Assembly (NCBI GenBank): GCA_900660155.1
Contig: CABFPE010000030.1
Location: forward strand, 288,595-352,594
Direction of reading: 5' to 3'
DNA length: 64,000 bases
DNA from: Hofstenia miamia
Lineage: Eukaryota > Xenacoelomorpha > Acoela > Hofsteniidae
Part shown: one piece after another, positions 12,401 through 25,194 of the stretch
Layout: each line of letters starts with the position of its first letter
Numbering within the stretch: position 1 is the stretch's first letter
Translations under genes and position numbers: made by a program
The notes under the pieces: generated by a model
Database searches by the model: none
The model's input: the letters and a program-made list of their open reading frames with translations, nothing else
Told to the model about the DNA's origin: nothing

Positions 12401-14259
12401 AATTAGCAGCGCCTCTACCGCGGTCAGCTGCATCGCTTGGAGCCAGTTTCTTGTGGAGAATCGCTGTGCGACGCCGCGATTGACGGACTTTTGATTATCC
12501 AATAATCAACACTAACTGATTGCAAAATAATCATCCACAATGACATGCTTCAAGAGGCACCCAGTCACAAATTAAAAATACTTAATATCCTCTCTTTCTA
12601 CTAATTAATTATGATAAAACAAAATTTGTTTTCATAATACTTCAAAAAATACTAAAATAGCATTTGAATTCCAATAAGTAACGCTAACATTTTGCTGGCA
12701 CTTAAAAACATATTTAGCACGTATTTTTCATTGATATATTTGTTTTTTTTTAAAGTTTGCAAGGGGTATTTTAAATTTAAATTTAGTTAGGCATTTAACA
12801 ATTGACATAGTTATCGCTTTTCATAAGAAATATTTTACTGTTTATATCAGGATATATCCCATAGAAATACGAACAACTTAAACGTTAAAGTTCTTGTCAA
12901 TTCTTGGAAATTTTCAATGATTATTGTGCCTATCTTCAATGTGGGTTTAAAATTTCACATAGATTTAGTTTTGTTTTTAGGGCATAATATTGGAAAATGC
13001 CTCTTCTATTTGGAATCCAACTATTTGAGACTGACCATTAATTTTCATTGGCTTAAATATTCTGGCAACAATAAACACGGATAGCCTTTGCCAACTTACG
13101 GCTAAATGCCATTCACTTAAATGTGTATTTACAAATTATTTGCAAAAAATTCAATACTTTGTTTGATATCGTTGAATAACCGACTAATTTTTTTAACAGT
13201 TGAAAAGAAAAAAATTTCCAACTTTTAGATTTTCTCCGAAATTTTAAGGAAACAAAAAATATAACAATAAAATTCTATTCGATTATTATATAATAACTTT
13301 GAAATACAAAAGAAGATGGGCGAAGTGTATTCAAAATGTAAGAAGATTACATAAAGAAGTTCTGCCAACAATACCATTTATAATACATCTTAGCTAAAAT
13401 ATGATTAAGTGTGCAATTTCTTAAAATATTTTCTTATACGCATTAATATTAAGAATTAAATCGTGAAAGTATGTGATTTATAATAGTAGAATTATAGAAT
13501 TATACTCTTTTGCTTACACCATATTATCAGAAATGTGTATGGTGGTAGAATCTAATTTGAAAACTTAAGTTAGTCACTGAGGTTAGTTGCGCTTATATTA
13601 GGGTTATAATTTATATTTTGTCCCTCATGGCGCTCGTTATCAACTGACAAATAAACTAATTATGATTAACTGAAAAATATTTCTCACTAACAAAGTGTTT
13701 ATTCACAATAATTATTAAAATTATATGCATTTATTTATTGAACTAGTATAAATTGTCATCTCAGATTTCAGCCAACATGGGGTATTAATAACTTGAAATT
13801 CGCTTTAAAATCCAGTATTGATAAAATTATAGTTAATCAAGTTTAATAAGTTGTATCCAAGTGAATCTTAACGGTTAGAATAAAGAAGTAATAGACTGTA
13901 GCTTTGGGAGCATGATTACTGGGATTTAAGTTAAACCCGGTGTAGATTGTTGGAGATAAAGTCTCGATTATACTTCTTATCAAGCTAATAGAATGCATAC
14001 TCTGCTTAGCAATTATCATATAAAAGATTAATTGATGATAATACAAAATTTTGGAGATTAAACAATGAATATTTTTTAAAATGTTGGTGGAAACTTTGAT
14101 TGTAAGCTTACATCTAAAATCAACTTAAGGTAGATCATGCTTGTAAATGGGATAAGGTTATACTATTAGCCAGATGGTTTATTAGATTATATACAGGTAT
14201 TGACTAATATCTATAAGTAAAAAGGCGGAGTATGGTAATCAAATGAAGTGTGCGGAAGG
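9430..14259. other. Anonymous AT-rich DNA
   Basis: No gene or delimited repeat seen other than the island at 12370-12540. Short frames near 10.3-10.9 kb and 11.3 kb have no recognisable features. Confidence 0.55.
12370..12540. promoter_or_regulatory. GC-elevated island with homeodomain palindrome
   Basis: A CpG-rich patch in AT-rich surroundings, ending in a perfect palindrome TTGATTAT-CCA-ATAATCAA (12491-12509), the layout of a dimeric paired-type homeodomain site. CAGCTG, an E-box, lies at about 12425. There is no open frame. The regulatory role is inferred. Confidence 0.3.
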
Positions 14260-14760
14260 TGGTCTGTGAAATTTTAAAGCTTAGTGCGAAGTGAATCTTC
14301 CCAACCACCCCCTAACGCGAAGTGAACGCTCTGTGTCGACAATCAACCCCCAACTGCGTACAACAAGCAGCGCTCGTTAAGGCTAACTAATTCGACGAAT
14401 GGAGCCCCGAGGATTTCCTTTGTGCCAAAACAGCAGGACCGCTACAAATTCACAGTGTTAATGGCGAACAGTTGATTAGGCAAGCTAATTACATGGCCGT
14501 GGAATAAACAATGGGAGTCAAACGGGACACCGTTGGGTGAGGTTTTTGATCAACTAAATTAGATGTAGCAACCCTAATGAATTAGCAGCCTTGAACGGAC
14601 GCTTTGATAGCCCATGACAAAAGTTCACCTTAGAAACAATTTTCATCGACTTTGTATGTTTTATTTCGGCAGATAATTAAAATGACCGACGAATCAATTA
14701 CGCTGTTTCGCATCATTTAATTTCCTAATGAAAAGAAGTCTCGCACCTCACCAAATTAAA
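14260..14760. promoter_or_regulatory. GC-elevated non-coding island, candidate enhancer
   Basis: About 500 bases of raised GC and CpG without an open frame, holding AACAATGGG (14508-14516, SOX-like), several TAATTA/CTAATTAC homeodomain words and TTGATCAA. It is the longest such island in the gene-free first 24 kb. A conserved regulatory element is my best guess. Confidence 0.35.
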
Positions 14761-16105
14761 TAAAAATGTTCGCTTGACAAATATCGTGTTAAATTTATAC
14801 AATGCGGATAAACTATTTTCCAAACAAAGGAAATACCTGGAAATTTCAATATTGCAAAATTAAGCAATTTTTTCATTGCGATATACTGTCATTTACAATA
14901 CTCAAAATGTAAAACGTAAAATATCAAAATTTATAAAACGAATACATTTCTGTACCCCTATTATAAACCTTTCCTAAACTATTAATTTCATTCTGTCGAT
15001 TTTGATGAAGACAATAATCACTGTTGAAAGTAGGTATATTATAGTCATAGAATGCCACATTTATCAATAGATAATTCGCCATTTTTTGAAATAGTGAAAA
15101 TAATATTGCATTTCATGTGTCTACAATTTTAATGTAATTTTGCAATGTTTTTCGTTAAAAAATTATTTAGCCATTGTCTTACTGAAATTTGAAAAGAGTC
15201 ATCTGCATTCTTTTTGCTTACTAGGATAAAACACTTTTATACTTTTGCAAGTATCTAAGCAAACTACATCTAGGCTAAGAACACTCATGTAATTCAATTT
15301 TTTCTACATACTAACTGGGCAAACGAAATTTATATTTAGCAAATTTTCAAATGATACATTTGTTCAAATTTAAGCATTTTTGACTGGCCCATTAGTGTTT
15401 TGATAATATTTCTTTGCTTCTTCATAGTGTATTACTGCTTTATAAGGGCAGAAATAAAATTCTTTTTCAATTTTTATTCCTATATCTAAAAACTTGTACA
15501 AGTAATGAAATCTATGCACAAAGTTAAATGTTAGTATAAAATGATGACACAAGGGCTAAATTTAAACAAGTGTTTTTACTTAACAGTTTCTAATATTAAT
15601 TTAATGTTTGCGATTAATTTACCTTTCTGTATTTTACATTATTCTTCCCTTATAAAACCTTCAATGACCACAATGTTGTTATATATCAGAAGTACTCGAT
15701 TTAGCACGTTTTTTCAAACACACTGCCTTGTCGGTTTAAATATAAATGATTTCACCCGGTTTTTCAAGGAGTCAACATCAATCTATATTTGTCTTAGGCT
15801 TAGTATTTGAAATGGAGATGTTCAACTTATTATTATAAGAGACATTCATAATTTATAGCATTGAATTGCAGATGTTTGAGAATCAATTCTAAAAGACATT
15901 ATGTACAATATTTAAAATTTACCCAAGTAATATAGCTTATCTTGTAGTAATGATAACAATAGCAACCTTATTTTATGATTCGAGTTGATCTAAGTAGATA
16001 GAGTTTCTGTGTATTGATCAACAACACGTTCCCACAAAGTTAGAGCAAAACAATTCTAGTTTGAAGAAAGTATTTTCCATAAAATCATGCAATTATATAT
16101 ACATG

Positions 16106-16139
<34 letters not shown>

Positions 16140-19100
16140 CAAAATATACATAAATATTCTACAATATTATGTATATATATATATATAATATAATCTGCTA
16201 TATTGTTTCTTAATTCATTATTGATTTTATTTAGCTACTTTAGAAGAAATTATCCCAATCATGACATACAGATGAATTGTACTTATGGGAAAATGAATTG
16301 ATGGCATTCATTATCTAAAAGTGAATAGAAACCCTATTCCTTCTGTGTTAAAGTACAGAAATATATTTTTACACATATTTCATTGGTCATTAGCTATATC
16401 TAAACAAAAGTCATTCGTTACAAATTCATTGGATTCGATATGAATGAATACATTTTAGTTATAGCAATTATTCACAGGTTTTCTGTGTTTCAAATTGCGA
16501 TACTTTGGTCCAAGAACCAATAAGCTGGCGGTAGAAAGCTTTTTATACAAAGATTTTAGATTTTGATGGAAACAGAGATGTTGCATTCTTCGATAATGGT
16601 CTGCTACAATAACAGCGATACATTATGATACAGAATGCTCAGACACATTGTTATATAATTCGAATAGTTTAGATCCAAAGAATACAAATCAATTGAAACA
16701 ACTGCTGTGTGTAACTTCCTAGATTTGTTCAAAAAGTTTAGTTTCAATTTGGCATATAACATCAAAGTTATTATATTGTATGTTACTAATGTTGTATGTG
16801 ATTGTAAATTTAGCAAATTGTTTGACATAGATGTAGAGAAAGGGAACGTTGTTATTTTAAGAAATTTACTATTGTGTAAGCGAAATAAAGAATAGAAATG
16901 TCAATCATGTCTTGTGAAAGCAAATCACCAGACTCTAAAATCGAGAATTGTGATAAGCATTTGTTAGAAAAATACGCCAAACTTTGTGTGATTGTAGCGA
17001 AATCCTTAAGAAAGCAAAGTGAGTGAATGACAGGTGTAATTGCTATTTTAAGCCACAAATGTAAATTAATAGTAATGTCGTTTCAGTACCTAAAACTTAA
17101 TTGATGGCTGTCAATTGAAATGCGATAGCAGGCCCACACTAGCTTGCCGCTCCCACTAGATTTGTTATTCGTAATAATTGCGGGTTCTACATACGAAGCC
17201 ACAAATTGAATGTCACACTGTGACACAGATGCATTTGCCAGAGAATTCCTCAGCATGTTTCTGGCACACAAGTTGTTACCAACAACAAACTACGGATACT
17301 TTTAGCAATTAAATTGATAGAAAAAATAAAAATTAAAAGTTCAAAATAAATTGTTCTTATTTGAATGTGTATATTGCGAATATTCATTAAGAATATCAGC
17401 TCAATCGTACCAATGGAATCAGTAATGTAAGATATATATCACAGAGAGTTGACCAAAATAATTGCAAAGCTAATTGACAAACAAAAAGGTGTTTCACAGT
17501 TAACTTTTCTCAAATTTTTCAAGCTTAAGGCTTTTAGAAACAAAAACAAAAATATTTGAAATTCAATTTCTGATTGCCCACTTAAATTGTCGGACAGTTT
17601 AAGTGGACAACCAGAATGACAAGAAAACATTTTATGGAAAATGACAAATAAAAATAATACATGTGTCTGTTTTGTAAGATAGGTAAATATTGTTTATCTT
17701 TTTCATTGAGTTTTTTTTGCAAAGATCATATAAATAGGCCTGAAATGGACCGAATTTGGGTTGATTTTCAATTTCTTGCAGCCTGAATTTTCAGCAATAC
17801 ATTAAAATTAAAATTTCAATCACAATCGGAAATTTTGAATGTTAATCCTATTTTTATTGGAGGGGTTTTAAATTGCACCCCATCCACATATCTTAAAATA
17901 AATCAAAATTGTTATTAGCCGAAGACTTATGGCAAATTTTCATTGCATTAAAAATTATGTAAATCTGTGTCCAAAAGAATTTTACGGACATTTTGTAGGA
18001 TTTAATCGAATTCTAATTAAATGCCCAATGTGGTGGGTCAGAGGTGTACAATATTCTGTGGGTAGAGGTGTAGATTTAGGAAATGCGTCGACAAAAATAT
18101 CAAAGTGCGAAAATAGCCTAACTGGAATTCCTACTTTTACTGTTAGAGAGAGGTCTAGAGTGGAATATCATAACGAATTTTTAAAATTTGTGAAGAAATG
18201 CTTAGACTATTAACCTTAAACACTGAGCATTTTTTAGAATCCAATATGGTATCTCTAAATATCTATTAAGTGCTTATAACTAATGAAGACATCTAAAATC
18301 TGAGAGAATCACCGCATTCACCACGAACGACCTCTCTTTCACTTAAGCATTAAAATTGAGCCCTAATTGCAAATCTTTTTGATGGAACTTAGAAAAATGT
18401 CATTGAATTTACGCAAATACGGGACATGTGCTGTCTATCTGCAGAAGAAATGGTTAATGTTTCTCACTGTTTCTCACATGAGTCTTAGGACTCCTCATTA
18501 TGTGAACATTAAGTATAAAGTGTTGCCTGCATATTTTTTGGAAAATTGAAATTTTAATTGATAAATAGTTAATACTTTTAAATATTTCAGAAGTAAAAAT
18601 TTTTAGCACAAGTATTTATCATTGGATTGGGACAGATGGTTGAATTTCCAAAGATTTCTAAACTTCATAATAGGCTTGTAGAAAATTTTTGAAAACTTTC
18701 CAAAATTTGTTTGTCAATTTTAATGGATACCAGGAAGTTTAAGTTTAATAGCAATGTACAAAACGGAATCTGAAAACGAGAAAATAGTTGAGAGGGGGTT
18801 TCATTCAATTTTAAAAATTACCCAATAGACTTCTAACAATTGATTGAACCAATATATTTAAATAATATCAATCACAAATACATTTTCTAATAATTAGCAT
18901 CATCAGGAAATTTAAGGAATTAAAATTTTAAGCTTTTGTTTTTTAATTGCTCTAACTGCCAAATAATACGCATTGTTTTACAAATTGCAGGGATAAAAAT
19001 TTGAAAATTTGTGTATAATTAATCTTTATTTTACTAATTGCCAATTTTAAGTAACTAGGATAAGACTTTGACTTAAAATTAGTATTATATTCAAAAAAAT

Positions 19101-19604
19101 AAGAACGACATTTATAGTATTCAACCCTTATTGAATGCTAATCAGAAATCATTCAAAAACGTAAAAAATAAAAAATATTTGCAAAAATTCAAATCACAAT
19201 TTAATATAAAATCGCATTTATCAGTCAAATGTGACTATTTCAATAGACAAATTATAGCATCATTTACGCACTACTAAAAATTGCTAAGAAGAACTCGGCA
19301 AGACAGGAAGAATAAGAAAAAGAAATATTCATAATTGCTGCAACAAATACACTATACAACAAATGTCGACCAAATTGCAACAAGTGTCAAAAAAGTATAC
19401 CCTAAACAAATCGCATGGCTAATTTTGGGGTAAAAATCAAAACAAATGTAATTTCTGCTTTAAACTTATCATATATTATTCCTCAATGTTTATATTCGTC
19501 ATGATTGTTGACAAATTTGAATAAAAGATAAAAGAATAAGCTTGAAAGAATGTCGAATTGGAGTTTATGTATTAATTGTGAAAAGATACATAAGAAAAAA
19601 TTAG
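14761..19604. other. Anonymous AT-rich DNA
   Basis: No gene recognised. A small higher-GC patch sits at about 17090-17290. A 94-codon plus frame at 17929-18213 has no familiar domain and I do not call it. Confidence 0.5.
16095..16189. repeat. AT-rich low-complexity cluster
   Basis: Several short (AT)n and (TA)n runs interrupted by single-base changes. Confidence 0.8.
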
Positions 19605-19995
19605 ACTAAGTTGCAATCTTTTTTCATTGGATTATTTACAAAAACTAAAATTATACAAATCATTTTCAAAATTATATCAAAAGAAGATATTACATTAAAA
19701 CTGCATATTAGAACAAAGCGATATAAAAAAATGAAATTTACAAAAAGAATCATGAACAATTTTATCAATTACTGTAGAGAATTATGTAATTAAATTATCG
19801 CCTGAAATTAAAAAAACAAAGTTTAAGGAATTTGTAGGAAACAAAGTAGAAATATCCAGAGAAAAATAATTACTTGGATAGTCAATAACTAAACAATAGC
19901 AATTTGGAAATATAGAAAAACAAAATTTACTTTTTACTTAAGTGTTTTTTTATACTTTTTTGTAATTTACAAAGGCTTAAAATAAACTACTATTT
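19605..19995 (+). repeat. Diverged repeat, inverted partner at 21.3-21.5 kb
   Basis: Its translation (LQSFFIGLFT...LHIRTKRYKK..FTKRI) and its downstream TTTACAAAGGCTTAAAATAAA match the minus-strand copy at 21285-21505. Likely the 3' part of an old LINE or other interspersed repeat. Confidence 0.5.
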
Positions 19996-20559
19996 TTATT
20001 ATTATTATTATCTAGTTATTATATATATAATTACAAGATATTCCAGTTCTCAATTGTTAAATTAGCAATGATTTTTTTCAAAATATTATTTTTGAAATTT
20101 TCTTATCCGATAATAAATTTTATTTATTGGATGAACTCTTCAAATAAGAAGGAAGTTGAATTTTGTAGAACAGTAATGGGTTGTATACAATAACCCTCAG
20201 GGAAATTAAAGAAAAGTATCTAATATAGGAGGGACAACATGAACATGTTTCTTATTTTTTAAAGTTTTTGAGGATTCATACCTATCAATCAATAAATTGC
20301 GAAAAAAATTATATAACAATGACTTTTCTAGGTTGTTAAGCAAAACCTTACAATACAAAGGGTGGTTCATTACTAAGGCATTAGTAAGCGGAAAACACAT
20401 TTTTTGTCTTCTAAACTCTTTAGATTTAGTGCAAAAAAGCTGTCAGGCTTGATAAGATAAGCTTCCAGGCTATAGATAAATTACTATAGTACTATGTTAA
20501 TAACGAGATATAGCATAGTCTCACTGTTATAAAATTTGTATCTTATCCCTCATTTACCA

Positions 20560-21223
20560 GAAATATATTTTTTAAGGAAAATTTGTATATGCTTTTTAAA
20601 AGATTTAAATATTTCAATATCTTTAATTTTGTTAGGTAGCGAATTCCAGATTCGAATGGTGACATTAATGAAGGATTTCTTTAAAACGTTTTCTTATAAT
20701 TAACATGTAAATGGTTTTGAAATTGAATTATGCTTAGGAGTAAATCTTGGTATTTTAATCGTAATATAAGGTGGTAGGTTTCTAATTAGCTTGAGAATGT
20801 CAGGAGTTGTTTTGGTAAAAGAATTGACCTAGAAATGTAATTCTTAGTTTTCGATGAGTTTTTCGTTGAGATATTTAATGTCCATTTTTATAAAGCATTT
20901 CGCTTAGCTCAGTAAATATAATTTTTGCGTAATTACAAGTGTCATACTTTTTATACCTATAGCTAATTAGTATCTACAATAGGAACATTAAAATTATTTG
21001 CATTTAAAGTCACTGCAGAAACATCGTAATTACTTTTATTGGAGTGTAAAATACAAAATTCTGTCTTAGATTCATCAATATTCAACTTGTGCATACCAAA
21101 ATATTTTGACAATTTATTACAATTCAATTCTATGGATTCCACTGCTAGGTGCATTGATGCATTATTGCTGAAAATGAATGTGTCATCAGCATATTGGATT
21201 AAATTGTTATTAATTGGTATCAT
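20560..21223 (-). mobile_element. LINE fragment (reverse transcriptase palm to C-terminus)
   Basis: Reads LIQYADDTFIF (the RT catalytic box) then LNIDESKTEFCILHS, typical of CR1/Jockey-like ORF2 proteins. It continues, with several frame changes and stops, into the C-terminal block that in this family reads like FxxxIRIWNSLP (about 20600-20700). It is an old, 5'-truncated pseudo-copy. Its 3' portion is similar at DNA level to 48790-49080. Confidence 0.75.
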
Positions 21224-21284
21224 TGAAGTCTGCCATCCAATTCAAATTTATTAAAAAAAATAGTATTATTATATAATAATCTAT

Positions 21285-21505
21285 TTATTTTAAACCTTTG
21301 TACATCCCAAAAAAGTATAATAATATTATAATTCTCTTTGTAAATTTAAATTTTCTATGGAACTTGGTTCTCATATGTAGGTTTGATGAAATTTTTTTGG
21401 ATCTAAATTTAAAAAAAAATTGTACTGTTTTTAGATTTGTAAATAGTCTAATGAAAAGAGATTGTAAATTCTTCTGATATTTTTTGATTGCTTTCTTCAC
21501 AGATG
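21285..21505 (-). repeat. Inverted partner of the 19.6 kb repeat
   Basis: Minus-strand translation contains LQSLFIRLFT, LHMRTKFHRK and KFTKRI, colinear with the plus-strand copy at 19.6 kb, followed by the same TACAAAGGTTTAAAATAAA. Confidence 0.5.
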
Positions 21506-22079
21506 ATTATATAAAGGGTGTGTTTGTCCGCTTATAACTTAGAAACTTTTAAATTAACAACATCATATATTTTCGTAACCCCCATGACCTCCTGAACGTC
21601 TTAGGCACATTTAATGAATGACTTAATTAGTGAACTAATTATTGACTAAAAGGTTCCCATACTTCATTTCTTTATATAAGTGGCATTTCATAGTTCCTCT
21701 TATTGTTTAACAGCGTTCTCAGTTTTACAGCTGTTTTAGGGAGAATTTCCAAGATTATTAGAATTGTCTGCTTTTTTGAATGTATTTCCCGATCGAAGGA
21801 AGGGTCAAACAGCTAGTATAGATATATTTGGTTTATTACAATTTTCTTGATTATAGATAGCCTTCGTGAAGCTAACATATGGTTGACTTCTACCGGTTAC
21901 TACTCCAAGAGATTAAAATTGTGTGACAGAGTCAATAAAGACGTTAGAAAATATCAATTTCTTACATTTCAATTTTCTTCCACTTTTGAAGACATTATAA
22001 ACATTCGGCTTTGGTGGAGGCAATGCATATTGAAATAATACTGCAGATTTTCAGGATACATTTCTAAAGTTTTTATTAA

Positions 22080-22420
22080 ACTATGAATATTTATATCATT
22101 AAATATGAATGTCATCAGCATACTGTACTACACTGCAGTCGTTAGATGTAACGCCGTTGATATAATTTATGGAAATTGTAAAAAGAAGTGGGCCAAGCCC
22201 TTATGGATCAAACCCCGGTTTGAAAAACTGGCGATTTTAGCCAGTTAACATAGAGTAGTGAGATGTTTTTGTTTTGACAAGAATCGAGTTATTGAGTCAA
22301 AGGCGTTTGAAGGGTCTGTGTAAGTAATCCCTACGTAATTATCATTGGCAAGATTCAGCGAACTAATGCATCAGCGATAGGGTGTTTTTTGTAGATCAAA
22401 TTGCGTGTTCACAAGATTGG
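22080..22420 (-). mobile_element. LINE fragment (reverse transcriptase boxes A to C)
   Basis: Minus-strand translation shows a box-A-like YTDPSNAFDSI, then PxGLGPLLFTISINYINGV and VQYADDIHI, the order of a LINE RT. Stops and frame changes separate the parts. It lies upstream, in the same orientation, of the fragment at 20.5-21.2 kb. They may be two insertions, since each carries a YADD box. Confidence 0.7.
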
Positions 22421-24774
22421 AATTTTTATTAAAATTGAATGATTTGTTCATAAACCATTTTTTCAATGATTTTAGAAAAAGTGAGATAACTTAAATCGGG
22501 CGATAATTTTCACATTTTATAGGATCAATTTTGAAAGCCTTAAATGCAAAGGATTTGCATCAATTTCGTGTATTTGTAATAAAAATTAATGTGTCGATCA
22601 TTTTTTTGCGCATTGCTTAGAATTCAAGGAAGAAATTTCAGTTGTTTGTACCAATGAATTTATTTGTTTTAAATTTAGAAAAAACTTTGAATACTTCTTG
22701 TTCAATGTGTTGGCTTAATGGAAAATGTATATGCTCACATTGATAGTTTAGAACTATATCATTAAGTTTTAGAGCTTTTGTAGATTAAGCAATGTATTTA
22801 GAAATTTTGAAATAACCTAACTTCAAGTTGACAGTTCATATTATATTGCTAAACGCCGCATATTTTATCTATTGTTAGCCATTCGAAAGAAAAGAATTTT
22901 TTAGATATTTCTAACTATTACTTCTACTCTTGGAGTGTCCTAATGGATTTATTTTAGCTTTCTAGACCAAAATTTAGGACTATATGGAGTAGCTAATTTT
23001 GTCAAATGAGTTGCATTTATCGTAATATGATGGCTGGGAAAGATTGTATGTAGGCTATTAGTATTATTTAAAAAATATTGGAAAACGCCAAGACTACGAT
23101 TGTTCCTAAAATGAAAATGACTAATTTGTGTATAATTCATGAAATTTTTGTATGTTTTTATCTTTCTCGAAGATATTCAGATCATCTATCAATTGTCAAT
23201 TGTAAATGCTTATAGAAAAAATAACCTGTCAAAGTTTGAGTTAAAACGTTTTACGAAACTACTCACTGAGAAAAGATTATAATAAACCAAATTTAGTTTT
23301 CATCTGAATGTGTTATAGAAGAACATTTGCGATAGGCTTATTTAAGATCTTATCTGCTGATATATCTAAAAGAATACCAACCACTTTTAAGAAAAAATGT
23401 TATTTTTGAAATATTTCCTTACGAAATTGCTTTTATACAATGTCATAATGCATTAGAGGATTCAAAATAAGTACTAAGAATGTTCAATTTTGATATTTTT
23501 TGTAGATCAATAGATCTGGTTTATGATTCAAAGAATAAGTTTCTTCTAGCACTTGTAAATCCTGTTTGCGAATGATAATTCCTCTACATGCATGTTATTT
23601 CGCAAATAAATGTTTTGGTTGCATTTCAATCTGGATCCAAGAATATTATATTTTAGAGGAAAATATGATGCGATAAAATTAAAAATTTCTGCAAATAAGT
23701 ATCAATCAACATATACATTGAATTAGTGGAAAAAAATCTAAAAATAGTGATCTTAAATTAAACCCACCAAAATTGATTAATTAGTATTTAATACAACAAC
23801 ACCAACAAAGACTTTATTCACCTTACGTCAGTTAAAACAAATAAAATTTAAAAATAACTAAACAATACTAAAAATTAATAAGAGCTGGAAGATGTAAGAA
23901 AAGAACATGGATTATCAAAACTGAAGCGAGGAGCAAAATAGGAAAAGATTATGCAGTCAAGAGAGAACTTAAATCTAGAAGATGAGAAAAAGTCTAAGTA
24001 ATAAACAGTAAGCAGGTAGTTAGGGTAGGAATCATGTCAAAAGTAAAATTAATAAAAATGCCTTTTATCAGTTCAGCAAATCAATAACTACCGGTCAGGC
24101 ATAAATGATTCCTCAATTAAATCATTCTGATCTCAAATGCTTATTGAATAAAATTATAACATATTAATGAAGTAATAATGAATAATTATAATTTATCCAT
24201 CATATTTTACAAAATCAATAATCATAAATGGAACAAGCTACGTTTGGCATGAATATAAAATTAGTTTCTTTTAGACGAACGAAAACTTCTCCTTTGCTGA
24301 GCGAATTTCTTTAAAACCAAATGCATATCTCAGCAACAAACATAAAATGTAGAAATCTAGTATAATGTATATAAGGGCAAATATTAGTGTTACCAAAATA
24401 AAATTACCTATTAAAATGCGAATAATCTATCTTTAATGAATTCAAAGAGCTATAAGAAACATAAAAAATTTCTTTGAATAACACAATCTTTAAAATCTAA
24501 TAATTTGCGTGATAGTCACAAAATTCTATCGAAATTCCAGCAAAATTTTCATATGATGATGGAAAACAATATAGTTTGCATCTGAGAATGACACACTTCA
24601 CGATAAATTCAGAAAAAATTAAAGAAAACTTATTTTGAACTAATTCAAAATATTACATCACATAGTATAAATATAGAGTAAATTAAGTAGAAAAATACTG
24701 AGTGTATTTGCATAATGATTTTTGATACAATAAATTCAAAATCAACCCAAACTTATAGAGAAATGTTTGTAAAA
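22421..24774. other. AT-rich DNA downstream of KRTCAP2
   Basis: Possibly further LINE debris up to about 23.2 kb; otherwise nothing recognised. Confidence 0.45.
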
Positions 24775-25194
24775 CTAATTGGTCTTTAATTTTCGCTTTT
24801 TTGCAGATTGCGACACATGAGGTGTCACCGCGTAAGGACTTTCATATTTGGAAGAAGAATACTTTTCTAAAAAGTACAATAGAAAACAGCTTGCTAACAA
24901 ACAGCATGTTGCACACACTCTGTGTATCAGGGCGCATGCAAAAACGCTAGCGCTTAAAGCTAGAATAACATCAGGGAAAAGTTTTGATTGAAATCGTGAA
25001 TCGAACAGAACATTTTCAAAATTGTTAATTGCTGTCAGAAACAAAAGAAATAAATGGCTCCCCAAAAGACTTCCTGTCAAAACAATTGAAATTTCACTAG
25101 AAACTAAATTGTCACGGCCAAGTTGCATTGCAGCATAAAGCAAAACCGCAAGTAAGGAGGCAAACAAACCAGACAATCCCGTACTCACAGCCAT
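24775..25194 (-). CDS. KRTCAP2: KRTCAP2 / KCP2, subunit of oligosaccharyltransferase
   Basis: A 139-residue protein that I recognise as keratinocyte-associated protein 2, a small multi-pass ER membrane subunit of the STT3A-type oligosaccharyltransferase, which N-glycosylates proteins during translocation. Seen: an N-terminal hydrophobic helix (about residues 5-23), further hydrophobic segments at about 36-56 and 76-110, and family blocks such as LTAINNFENVLF (53-64), FQSKLFPD (68-75) and ALIHRVC (88-94). The tail is basic and ends KLKTN, a KxKxx-type ER retrieval signal; the human protein, as I recall it, ends in a KKxx signal. Length matches the family (about 136 residues). ATG at 25194 is the first in frame, with an in-frame TAG two codons upstream. 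That TAG lies in a T-rich stretch ending in AG, so a spliced 5' UTR is possible. The coding part is a single exon. Family identity is firm; expression cannot be judged. Confidence 0.93.
   Translation of the reverse strand: MAVSTGLSGLFASLLAVLLYAAMQLGRDNLVSSEISIVLTGSLLGSHLFLLFLTAINNFENVLFDSRFQSKLFPDVILALSASVFACALIHRVCATCCLLASCFLLYFLEKYSSSKYESPYAVTPHVSQSAKKRKLKTN

Noticed and set aside
17929-18213. 94-codon plus-strand frame
   Set aside because: No domain, no splice context, no codon pattern I can defend.
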